From an uncultured Clostridia bacterium (GTDB lineage: Bacteria > Bacillota > Clostridia > Oscillospirales > Ruminococcaceae), in contig CANQWD010000029.1 of the NCBI GenBank assembly GCA_947627465.1, positions 1 to 33,900 on the forward strand: a DNA stretch of 33,900 nt, written 5' to 3'. Below, in pieces: positions 23,724 to 30,692 of this stretch. The translations under genes were made by a program, and so were the position numbers. How positions within the stretch are numbered: position 1 is the stretch's first letter; every line of letters starts with the position of its first letter. Below the pieces are notes generated by a model. It made no database searches and was not told the origin of the DNA. It saw nothing but the letters and a program-made list of their open reading frames with translations.

Positions 23724-24548
23724 TTATCTGATCACCTTGCCGCCGCGCTTTTTATTTTTCTCGCGTTTAAGGTGTATCGGTTCTTCTTTGCCGCCCTGAT
23801 CTCGAAATACCGCGTCGTCGTCCTCAAGCTCCCAATCGGGTATCTCGGGGTTGCGCTCTCCCGTTCTTTCGTAATAGGGATTTATCAGGTGCTTCTGTAT
23901 CGCCGGATAGCAGCAGAACACCGATGTAAACACTATCCACGCGCCCGGCAAAAACGGCGCCAGAAAAATCACGGGAATGAAAAAGAACCAAAAGAGCGCA
24001 GCGAACCCGATTATCAGAGCGAGCACGATAAGTTCTCCGGGAAGATTGACGCACACCATAATAAGCGAGTTTTTGAAAATGCTGCCAAGCGGAAGATCCA
24101 ATGCGGCTATCTGCGGATAAATGTAGAAATTTACCATCAAAAACAGCACCATGACCGCAAGCGATATGATGTACATGATCTTCATTGAACTTTCCATATT
24201 CGGCTGCGCACCGTACTGATTATACAGAATTACGAATACGGCGGCCGCCGCGATATCGATAAGCCCCACGACGAACCCCTGCTTGAAGTTCTTCTTGAAA
24301 TACTGCACGAAATCATGCCAGATGAACTGCGGACGCTCTAGATAGATGTTTCGCATCATCGCCGTGAGCGCCGCCGTCGCGGGACCTATCGTCACCACGG
24401 GCAGGCAGAACAGAAGATAAATCAAATTCAGCTTGAAAAACGTACCGAATTTGTTGAAGAACAACTCCCAATAGCGGAAAAACGGCTTTTTCTTCACGCC
24501 CTTTTCAACGCCGCTGCCCGATACGTTGTTATTGTAAAATAAACCCAT
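23724..24548 (-). CDS. DUF624 / YesL-like membrane protein
   Basis: 274 residues with about five to six hydrophobic segments (LNLIYLLFCLPVVTIGPATA, GLIDIAAAAVFVILY, MYIISLAVMVLFLMVNFYIY, LIVLALIIGFAALFWFFF, then FLAPFLPGAWIVFTSVFCCY). The stretch FCLPVVTIGPATAALTAMMR is the DUF624 signature as in YesL. The C-terminal tail is acidic then basic and cytoplasmic. The family is often near sugar transport genes, but here it is in a purA operon. GGAGTAGAGG precedes the ATG. Function unknown. Confidence 0.88.
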   Translation of the reverse strand: MGLFYNNNVSGSGVEKGVKKKPFFRYWELFFNKFGTFFKLNLIYLLFCLPVVTIGPATAALTAMMRNIYLERPQFIWHDFVQYFKKNFKQGFVVGLIDIAAAAVFVILYNQYGAQPNMESSMKIMYIISLAVMVLFLMVNFYIYPQIAALDLPLGSIFKNSLIMVCVNLPGELIVLALIIGFAALFWFFFIPVIFLAPFLPGAWIVFTSVFCCYPAIQKHLINPYYERTGERNPEIPDWELEDDDAVFRDQGGKEEPIHLKREKNKKRGGKVIR

Positions 24549-24573
24549 AAACCTCTACTCCAAAACCGATTTT

Positions 24574-24675
24574 TCAGCCGTACTGAAAAATCACGCCCAA
24601 AATCATTGCCACCGCCAATATCATCGCCACAACGCGGCTTATTTTTATCAAGCGTGCGCGCTTTTTCTCATCCAC
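24574..24675 (-). CDS. 33-residue membrane peptide
   Basis: A GTG-started frame: MDEKKRARLIKISR followed by a single hydrophobic span VVAMILAVAMILGVIF and QYG. AAAGGAGT lies eight bases before the start, and a consensus promoter lies directly upstream. It ends 25 bases before the DUF624 start. Positive N-terminus and single span suggest an inner-membrane peptide with its N-terminus inside. It resembles in layout small single-span proteins such as DUF4044, but I cannot assign it. Confidence 0.68.
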   Translation of the reverse strand: MDEKKRARLIKISRVVAMILAVAMILGVIFQYG

Positions 24676-24714
24676 GTTTCAAGACTCCTTTGTGAAAATC
24701 ACACTACAATATAT

Positions 24715-24743
24715 ATTATACATCAAACGGCGGCTTATGTCAA
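24715..24743 (-). promoter_or_regulatory. consensus promoter of the DUF624-purA-ymdB-spoVS operon
   Basis: On the minus strand TTGACA (24738-24743), 17 bases, TATAAT (24715-24720): both boxes are perfect. It overlaps the last codons region of the 980-aa gene and fires into the 33-aa membrane peptide gene. Confidence 0.88.
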
Positions 24744-24748
24744 GCGGT

Positions 24749-27691
24749 TTATTGCGGAACTTTCACTCCTTCGGCGCATACGGCGTTTATTTCGCCGCCT
24801 ATCTTGAACGCCGCGGAAAATCCCGTTTTATCATCGTACACCGAGACCGTTTTCGGTTCGGCGCCCTCGGCGAACACGACATACTCCGAGATCACGGAAA
24901 CTCCGTCGAAATAGCTGTATGCCGCTCCCGTATTATCACCGTCGATGAACGCCGCTTTTGGCTCGCCCGGTTTCACGCTCGAAAGAGACTCCGCGGAAAG
25001 TTCCTTGGAATACTCCGCGCGCTTTTCGCAAACGCCGTCCTTAAGATCGTAACGCGTTATGGTAAGCTTGCCATCCTCCGTTTGATAGATCAGCGCGGAA
25101 TTCCCCGATATAATGCCGCTTGCGGTTGTAAGCGTCAGGGGTTCGGGGCTTTGCGGCTTGGCGCAGTCGACACGGAAAACGCTGTCCGTATCGCCGCTTA
25201 CGGTAAGATACGCGCCGTCGAACCACATTTCGTTTATTTTTTCGGGCGTGCCCGTCAGCATTGAGCCGAGTTTAAGATCCTCGCCGAAAAGCTTTATCTT
25301 GCCCGCGTTTTCGCGCTCCGTTACGGCGCATGCGTTTTTGCCGAACGCCGCTCGGGAGATAAGCTCGGTCGACCGCGAGGTAAACTTCCCGTTATCGGTC
25401 TTAACTATCAAGCCCTTGTTGCCGTTCAGCGCGAAACGCCCGTCGGCGGACGCCGCCACGGGGTCGCCTATAACGGCTTGGGAACTTTTGACTTCGCCGC
25501 TGTCTGTGGAATAATCCGCGCTCACTCCGTAGGAATAGCCCTCGCCCGAGCTTATCAGCACATTTTTCACCGAAATGGGCTTTACGTTATCCTCGCCCAT
25601 TATTTGCGCGCCCATTTTCGGCAGGTAGACCTCCTCGTCAGCCAGCGTAAACGTATGCTCGAAATTCGGCGTGTAGACCGTTCCCAGCTTTATTATGTCT
25701 CCGTCGTGCTCAAAATCGGTGAGAACGCCGTCCTGAAGCACCTTGATATCCTCGGTTCCGTTTACCACCTTTATGAAGCCCGACTGCTTTCCGCTGAACA
25801 CTGCATAAAGTCCGCCGTCGCCGTCAAACGCTGCGACAAAGCGCGAATTTTCGGGCGGCAAGATATCCGAGAGCGGCACCACTACGCCGTTATTTACGAT
25901 ATCCCCCGAGATGGCTTCCTCGGTGACCGTATAGACCTCCGTGTTTATCGCGAACGTTCCGACTTCGCCGTCGTTTATAAGCAGATCGCCGAAAAACGCG
26001 CTGTAATCCGCGTCTATTCCGCAAGCTTCACTGCCGCCCGCAGTCGAACCGCTGTAAGCATCGTATATCTTCGCGAAGATCTCCGAATTATCTTTAGCGT
26101 AATGAAGCTGTTTGCCGTCATTTTTGCCGATCGCCGCGCCGATAAGCCAGCTTGCCGCCAAAAGCGCTGCCGCTCCGACCGCACCGCCGATAAGCGCACC
26201 GCCGTGATAGACCTTTCCGTTTTCGGTGAGTGCGGAAACCTCGGAAATCTCCTCCGCTTCCGCCGTTTCGGGTTCTTCAATATTATCGGTAACCTCAAAC
26301 TGTTCTTCATCAGTATCCTCGGGCGGCTCTTTAACGGGCTTTTCGGGCTTCGGGCGGGAACTCTTGACGGGCTTCGACGGCTTTTTATCGGCTGACTTCG
26401 CTTGCTTTGCCGTCTTTGCCCGATTCGGTTCTTCAACGCGCTCATTCGGCTTATCTTCCGACCGATCTTCGTTTTCGGTGTGAACCTTTTCCGCCAGCTT
26501 TTCAAAACTCTCGCGGAGCATTTCCTCGTCTATCTGAACTATTGTCGTCGTATCGCCGACGCTTGTTTCTTCCTCGGGCGTCTCCGAAGCCGCGAGTTTT
26601 TCCGCGTTTTTGGACTTTATCTTATCAAAAGCCTGAGTAAACGAAAGCTCGGTAAGATTCTCGCCGTCCTCAAGCTCCTCGGGAATATCCTCCAAATCCG
26701 TCTCTTCCGTCTCCGAAGGCTCCTCCGTTTCTGCTTCCTCGAAAATTTTCGCGGCGTTTTTGCCGCTGTGAAGATCGGGATCGTCCGCTTTCGGAGGTTT
26801 CGGCTCGTCCGGATCCACGCTAATTTTATCGAAAGCCTCGATTATCGTCAAATCGTCGGTTTTGCCCTTGGGGAATTCCTTTTTCGGCTTGACGTTTGAG
26901 GTGAAGTTGTAATCCTCCTCGGACATCTCGGGAACAACACACTCGTCAAAATCGGAAAACTCCTCAATTTCCGGTATTTCATCTTCGGACGGCGCGGCGG
27001 TTTCCTCATTCTCGCCCGCGTCCCATTCAAACGAGCCATCCTCGGCTTGTTCCTGATATATCTCGGGGTGCTTGTTTTCGCGCTCGGCTTGCTCGAAAAT
27101 GCGTTCGGCGGTTTTGCCGCTGTGGAGGTCGTTATAGTCCGCTTCACGCATTTCCGAATTTATTTTATCGAAAACCGCCGTGAAAGACAACTCGCTCATA
27201 TCCTCGTCGTAATCGTCAAACTCCTCGACGACGGGGCTTTCCTCGGCGGGTTCTTCCTCTATGACAGCGGGCGCGGCAGGCTCGTCCTCGTCCTCATCAT
27301 ATTTCTCGATCTGGCGCGACAGCTTTTCGGACTTCTCCAGACGCATGGTAAGCGTGCGCTCCCACACCTGCCGCGCTGTAAGCAGCATTCTTGTGTAATC
27401 GTCCGAATCCAGTTCGGAATTTTCCAACGTCATCACCAGACCCTGCAAATTCATCGCGGGGTTCTGTTTTATTCTGTTCACCGTATTTTCAGGCGCGCCG
27501 CACCCCTCAAGCAGGTTTAAAAAATCCGCGCTGCCTATCCCCAACGCTCTGAGCCTTGTCAGAAACGCGAACGCGTCAAGCTTCGGCGGCTTTGCTTCCT
27601 CGTCTATCAGGCAGTTTATCACGTTTTGCGGCACTACCTCCTCGGGCACCACTTTTTCCCGCATTGCGCTGCGCATTTCTTCGATAGTCAT
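24749..27691 (-). CDS. 980-aa single-span membrane protein with repeated acidic motifs
   Basis: I start it at ATG 27691 (GGGGTGAAAAA before it); the open frame upstream overlaps the sigma-like gene. Residues 1-130 are a helical cytoplasmic domain. Residues 130-490 are acidic and disordered with repeated motifs: LSFTAVFDKI (169-178), LTIIEAFDKI (281-290), LSFTQAFDKI (349-358), and LHSGKTAERIFE (189-200), LHSGKNAAKIFE (307-318). Lys/Pro-rich 425-455. One span at about 498-521 (GALIGGAVGAAALLAASWLI). Residues 522-980 lie outside and are beta-rich with repeated short strands. No family recognised. Adjacent to the sigma-like gene, so a sigma/anti-sigma-type signalling pair is plausible. Confidence 0.85.
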   Translation of the reverse strand: MTIEEMRSAMREKVVPEEVVPQNVINCLIDEEAKPPKLDAFAFLTRLRALGIGSADFLNLLEGCGAPENTVNRIKQNPAMNLQGLVMTLENSELDSDDYTRMLLTARQVWERTLTMRLEKSEKLSRQIEKYDEDEDEPAAPAVIEEEPAEESPVVEEFDDYDEDMSELSFTAVFDKINSEMREADYNDLHSGKTAERIFEQAERENKHPEIYQEQAEDGSFEWDAGENEETAAPSEDEIPEIEEFSDFDECVVPEMSEEDYNFTSNVKPKKEFPKGKTDDLTIIEAFDKISVDPDEPKPPKADDPDLHSGKNAAKIFEEAETEEPSETEETDLEDIPEELEDGENLTELSFTQAFDKIKSKNAEKLAASETPEEETSVGDTTTIVQIDEEMLRESFEKLAEKVHTENEDRSEDKPNERVEEPNRAKTAKQAKSADKKPSKPVKSSRPKPEKPVKEPPEDTDEEQFEVTDNIEEPETAEAEEISEVSALTENGKVYHGGALIGGAVGAAALLAASWLIGAAIGKNDGKQLHYAKDNSEIFAKIYDAYSGSTAGGSEACGIDADYSAFFGDLLINDGEVGTFAINTEVYTVTEEAISGDIVNNGVVVPLSDILPPENSRFVAAFDGDGGLYAVFSGKQSGFIKVVNGTEDIKVLQDGVLTDFEHDGDIIKLGTVYTPNFEHTFTLADEEVYLPKMGAQIMGEDNVKPISVKNVLISSGEGYSYGVSADYSTDSGEVKSSQAVIGDPVAASADGRFALNGNKGLIVKTDNGKFTSRSTELISRAAFGKNACAVTERENAGKIKLFGEDLKLGSMLTGTPEKINEMWFDGAYLTVSGDTDSVFRVDCAKPQSPEPLTLTTASGIISGNSALIYQTEDGKLTITRYDLKDGVCEKRAEYSKELSAESLSSVKPGEPKAAFIDGDNTGAAYSYFDGVSVISEYVVFAEGAEPKTVSVYDDKTGFSAAFKIGGEINAVCAEGVKVPQ

Positions 27692-27710
27692 TTTTTCACC
27701 CCATTTATTT

Positions 27711-28175
27711 TCAGTCTGTATAAAGCGTCGGCAATGCAGCGGCAAGCCGCTTTTTTACGCTGTTTCTGTGCGTTCCCGTATACGCGGCTATCATCGACGC
27801 GTCCAGTCTGCCCGCGATATACAGCACCGCGCAAAGTCTGTCCATATAATCGTCCAACCGCATAAACGCTTTCTTTATCTCATTTTCGTCTTCATCAGGC
27901 TCGCTGCCGTTTTCCTTGCACATAATCTTTATCCGAGCGCACAATGTTTTCATCATAAACGCCTCGAACGCTTCTTCGCTGCGCAGTCTGCCTATCGCCT
28001 TAAAGCCGTCCCGTGCCGCGCCTATCACCGCGTCGGCAGCGTCGTCCCCGTTCGGCAGCGTATAATACGCGGTATAATACATTCCTCTGTATATCATCTC
28101 GTACAGCTTCGAGAACGACTTCGCGTCGCCGTCCGCCGCGCGTGCGCTTAAATCTTTATAGTATTCCTTATCCAT
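27711..28175 (-). CDS. small ECF-like sigma factor (degenerate)
   Basis: 154 residues. The N-terminal part (LSARAADGDAKSFSKLYEMI, then MYYTAYYTL) looks like sigma region 2 and the end (MIAAYTGTHRNSVKKRLAAA) like a region 4 helix-turn-helix. Between them the usual spacing is kept but several typical positions (for example the D-x-x-Q-E-x-F segment) are replaced by DAADAVIGAARDGF. It is followed after 19 bases by the large membrane protein gene, so the two are co-transcribed and may work together. It may be a divergent sigma factor or a sigma-like adaptor. Confidence 0.75.
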   Translation of the reverse strand: MDKEYYKDLSARAADGDAKSFSKLYEMIYRGMYYTAYYTLPNGDDAADAVIGAARDGFKAIGRLRSEEAFEAFMMKTLCARIKIMCKENGSEPDEDENEIKKAFMRLDDYMDRLCAVLYIAGRLDASMIAAYTGTHRNSVKKRLAAALPTLYTD

Positions 28176-28213
28176 AACCGTCCGTTACGCCCCCTTATTG
28201 CGTCGAAAACGCG

Positions 28214-29980
28214 TTATTTTTCGATTGTTTTGATCCCCAATTCCTCAAGCTGTTCGTCGGAAACGACCGACGGCGCTTCGCTCATAAGCTCCGAAGCGTT
28301 CTGTACCTTGGGGAACGCTATTACGTCTCTTAAACTGTCCGTTTCGCACATCAGCATGGCAAGTCTGTCCAAGCCTATTCCCGCGCCGCCGTGCGGAGGA
28401 GCGGCATATTTGTACGCGTCTACAAGGAAGCCGAATTTCGCGGCTATCTCCTCGTCCGACATTCCCAACATCTCGAACATCTTCTGCTGAAGCGCGGGGT
28501 CGTTTATTCTCATAGAACCGGAAAGCAGCTCCACGCCGTTCAGCACCAGATCGTAGCACTTCGCGCGTACTTTTTCCTTATCGCTGTCGAGATACTGTAT
28601 ATGCTCATCGAGCGGCATTGTGAACGGATGGTGCATGGCTACCCACTCGCCGTGCTCGTCGTCGTACTCGAAGAACGGGAACTCGGTTATCCACAGGAAA
28701 TTCCAGCCCTTTGGGATAATGTCGAGCTTTTTCGCAACGTTTAAGCGCAGCGCTCCCAAAGTCGGCAGAGTTACTTTATCCTTATCCGCGACTATCAGCA
28801 CTACGTCGCCTTTTTCCGCGCCGAGAGCTTTCAAGATATTTTCAAGTTCGCCCTCTTTAAGGAACTTCGCAAAAGAACAGTTAGGCGCGTCGTCTACCCA
28901 ACGAACATAAGCCAGACCCTTTGCGCCTATGCCCTTTGAATACTCGGTAAGCTTGTCTATCTCCTTGCGTGTAAGAGTTCCCGCAGCGTTTTTCGCGACT
29001 ATCGCTCTTACCGAACCGCCGCTTTCTATCGCGCTCTTGAACACGACGAAATCGGTATCCTTTACCAATTCGGAGATGTTTTGTATCTCCATTCCGAAAC
29101 GAGTGTCGGGCTTGTCCGAACCGTAACGGCTCATCGCCTCGTCATAGGTAAGTCTCGGGAGCGGCGTTTCGATATCTACGTTTAATATTTCTTTATAGAG
29201 ACGCTTTACAAAGCCCTCCAGACATTCAAGAATGTCATCGGTATCGACAAACGACATCTCGAGATCTATCTGCGTGAACTCGGGCTGTCTGTCCGCTCTC
29301 AGATCTTCGTCGCGGAAGCACCGCGCAAGCTGAATGTACTTATCAAAGCCCGATATCATCAGCAGCTGCTTATACATCTGCGGCGACTGCGGCAGCGCGT
29401 AGAACTTGCCGTTGTGAATTCTCGACGGCACAAGATAATCGCGCGCGCCCTCCGGCGTGGATTTCATCATCATCGGCGTCTCGATCTCAAGGAAGCCGTT
29501 TTCATAGAAATATTCACGCGCAACTCTCGCGATATTATGCCGCATTATAAGATTGCGCTGAAGCGGTTCGCGGCGCAAATCGAGATAGCGGTATTTCAAA
29601 CGCAGCTCCTCATTTGTCTTGCTGTCGGAAACTATCTCGAACGGCGGTGTCTGCGCCTTGGCTAAAATTCTAAGGTCGCTTACAACTATTTCCAGATTTC
29701 CCGTTTTGAGATCGGGGTTGGCGCTCTCACGCGCTCTCACCGTGCCCCTCGCCACAAGCACGTCCTCGCGTCCGACCGACTTCGCTTTCTCGAACACGGA
29801 CTTTTCGGTGTTCTCGTCAAACACAAGCTGGACTATCCCGCTTCTGTCGCGCAGATCTATAAACACCAGCCCGCCTTTGTCGCGTATCTTCGCGCACCAG
29901 CCGCAGACCGCGGCTTCTTTATCTTCAAGCGTTACCTCGCCGCAATAGCTCGTTCTTTTAAGTCCCTGCATAGTATCCAT
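28214..29980 (-). CDS. aspS: aspartyl-tRNA synthetase
   Basis: 588 residues, the bacterial AspRS length with the GAD insertion domain. OB-fold anticodon domain at the N-terminus (VCGWCAKIRDKGGLVFIDLR). Class II motif 1 around FLEIETPMMMKSTPEGARDY, motif 2 RCFRDEDLRADRQPEFTQID, motif 3 GGAGIGLDRLAMLM. Start ATG 29980 follows GAGGTAATTGAA. It has its own promoter, and the sigma-like gene starts 38 bases after its stop. Whether it also charges tRNA-Asn cannot be told here. Confidence 0.98.
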   Translation of the reverse strand: MDTMQGLKRTSYCGEVTLEDKEAAVCGWCAKIRDKGGLVFIDLRDRSGIVQLVFDENTEKSVFEKAKSVGREDVLVARGTVRARESANPDLKTGNLEIVVSDLRILAKAQTPPFEIVSDSKTNEELRLKYRYLDLRREPLQRNLIMRHNIARVAREYFYENGFLEIETPMMMKSTPEGARDYLVPSRIHNGKFYALPQSPQMYKQLLMISGFDKYIQLARCFRDEDLRADRQPEFTQIDLEMSFVDTDDILECLEGFVKRLYKEILNVDIETPLPRLTYDEAMSRYGSDKPDTRFGMEIQNISELVKDTDFVVFKSAIESGGSVRAIVAKNAAGTLTRKEIDKLTEYSKGIGAKGLAYVRWVDDAPNCSFAKFLKEGELENILKALGAEKGDVVLIVADKDKVTLPTLGALRLNVAKKLDIIPKGWNFLWITEFPFFEYDDEHGEWVAMHHPFTMPLDEHIQYLDSDKEKVRAKCYDLVLNGVELLSGSMRINDPALQQKMFEMLGMSDEEIAAKFGFLVDAYKYAAPPHGGAGIGLDRLAMLMCETDSLRDVIAFPKVQNASELMSEAPSVVSDEQLEELGIKTIEK

Positions 29981-30040
29981 TTCAATTACCTCGTTTTTTC
30001 GTTATTCGCCCAATGGTACAGTAATTCATCATACTCTTTT

Positions 30041-30069
30041 ATTATAACATTATTTTCCGCATATTTCAA
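30041..30069 (-). promoter_or_regulatory. aspS promoter
   Basis: On the minus strand TTGAAA (30064-30069), 17 bases, TATAAT (30041-30046). It fires leftward into aspS, 61 bases before the start codon. Confidence 0.8.
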
Positions 30070-30119
30070 GTATTGACGAAAAAAATATTAAACAAATTTC
30101 ATGCGAAATATTACAAAGT

Positions 30120-30190
30120 TGTAATCATTTTCACACAACTGTAACCATTTTGTAACCGCATTGTAACCGCTTTGTAATTGCATTTTGTAA
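30120..30190 (+). repeat. direct repeats of TGTAAY at helical spacing
   Basis: TGTAA begins at 30120, 30140, 30151, 30162, 30173 and 30186, mostly as TGTAACC or TGTAATT with 11-base spacing in the central four. They end at and overlap the -35 region of the lipoprotein promoter. Read on the other strand the unit is (G/A)TTACA, similar in form to direct-repeat boxes bound by OmpR/PhoP-type response regulators. Confidence 0.7.
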
Positions 30191-30206
30191 TATCGTGTGC
30201 TATAAT
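30178..30206 (+). promoter_or_regulatory. lipoprotein gene promoter
   Basis: TTGCAT (30178-30183), 17 bases, TATAAT (30201-30206) with an extended TG at 30198-30199. The direct TGTAA repeats sit on and upstream of the -35 box. Transcript start would be near 30213, 76 bases before the lipoprotein ATG. Confidence 0.8.
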
Positions 30207-30288
30207 GTAATCGTAAACAAAAGCAGCCGAAAGCAATAGTTTCCGGCCGCTCGTCCAAAAAACATATCAACAATATGGAGGAAACATT

Positions 30289-30612
30289 ATGAAAAAAGTT
30301 ATCGCAATCATCGCATCAATGGCAGCGGTTTTGTCGCTTACGGCTTGCGGAGACAACACTTCAAGCACCGCAAGCACTTCCAACACGCAGACGTCTTCGC
30401 AGGCAACATCGAACGCTTCAACGCCGACTTCCGACACCTCAACAAGCACCACGGAGAGCAATGCAAGCGCGGCTGAGTCCAATGCAAGCGCGGCGGATTC
30501 CAACGCAAGCGCGGCGGATTCCAACGCGAGCGCGGCGGAATCCAACGCGAGCGCGGCGGAATCCAATGCAAGCGCGGCGGATTCCAACGAGAGCGCGGCA
30601 AGCTCCAACTAA
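30289..30612 (+). CDS. small Ser/Ala-repeat lipoprotein
   Basis: 107 residues. MKKVIAIIASMAAVLSLTAC is a lipoprotein signal with lipobox LTAC, Cys20 being the lipidated residue, followed by a Ser/Thr-rich linker. Residues 56-104 are seven copies of (E/D)SNASAA (the last reads DSNESAA), then SSN. No other domain. It would be an exported, membrane-anchored, flexible acidic tail; function unknown. RBS GGAGG before ATG 30289. It converges on pnp through a shared terminator. Confidence 0.9.
   Translation: MKKVIAIIASMAAVLSLTACGDNTSSTASTSNTQTSSQATSNASTPTSDTSTSTTESNASAAESNASAADSNASAADSNASAAESNASAAESNASAADSNESAASSN
30454..30600 (+). repeat. seven 21-bp tandem repeats in the lipoprotein gene
   Basis: 147 bases, seven units coding (E/D)SNASAA, alternating GAG/GAT-GAA first codons. 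Units are nearly identical at DNA level, so copy number could change by slippage in steps of seven residues without breaking the frame. Confidence 0.88.
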
Positions 30613-30644
30613 TTCAGCAATATTTTTGAACTGCACTAGAGAAA

Positions 30645-30677
30645 AATATCCCCCGAGAACTCATCTCGGGGGATATT
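30645..30677. terminator. bidirectional terminator between the lipoprotein gene and pnp
   Basis: AATATCCCCCGAG (30645-30657) pairs perfectly over 13 bases with CTCGGGGGATATT (30665-30677), loop 7. On the minus strand it is followed by TTTCTC, so it ends the pnp transcript well; on the plus strand the tail is weaker (CCTATA). Confidence 0.85.
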
Positions 30678-30692
30678 CCTATACGTTTAAGC

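Noticed and set aside
30454-30600. Repeats considered as a CRISPR array
   Set aside because: Units are contiguous 21-mers without spacers and code a heptapeptide in frame.
30267-30608. Leader-like Leu/Ala repeat frame opposite the lipoprotein
   Set aside because: It is the mirror of the 21-bp repeats; the plus strand has a lipobox signal, promoter and GGAGG.
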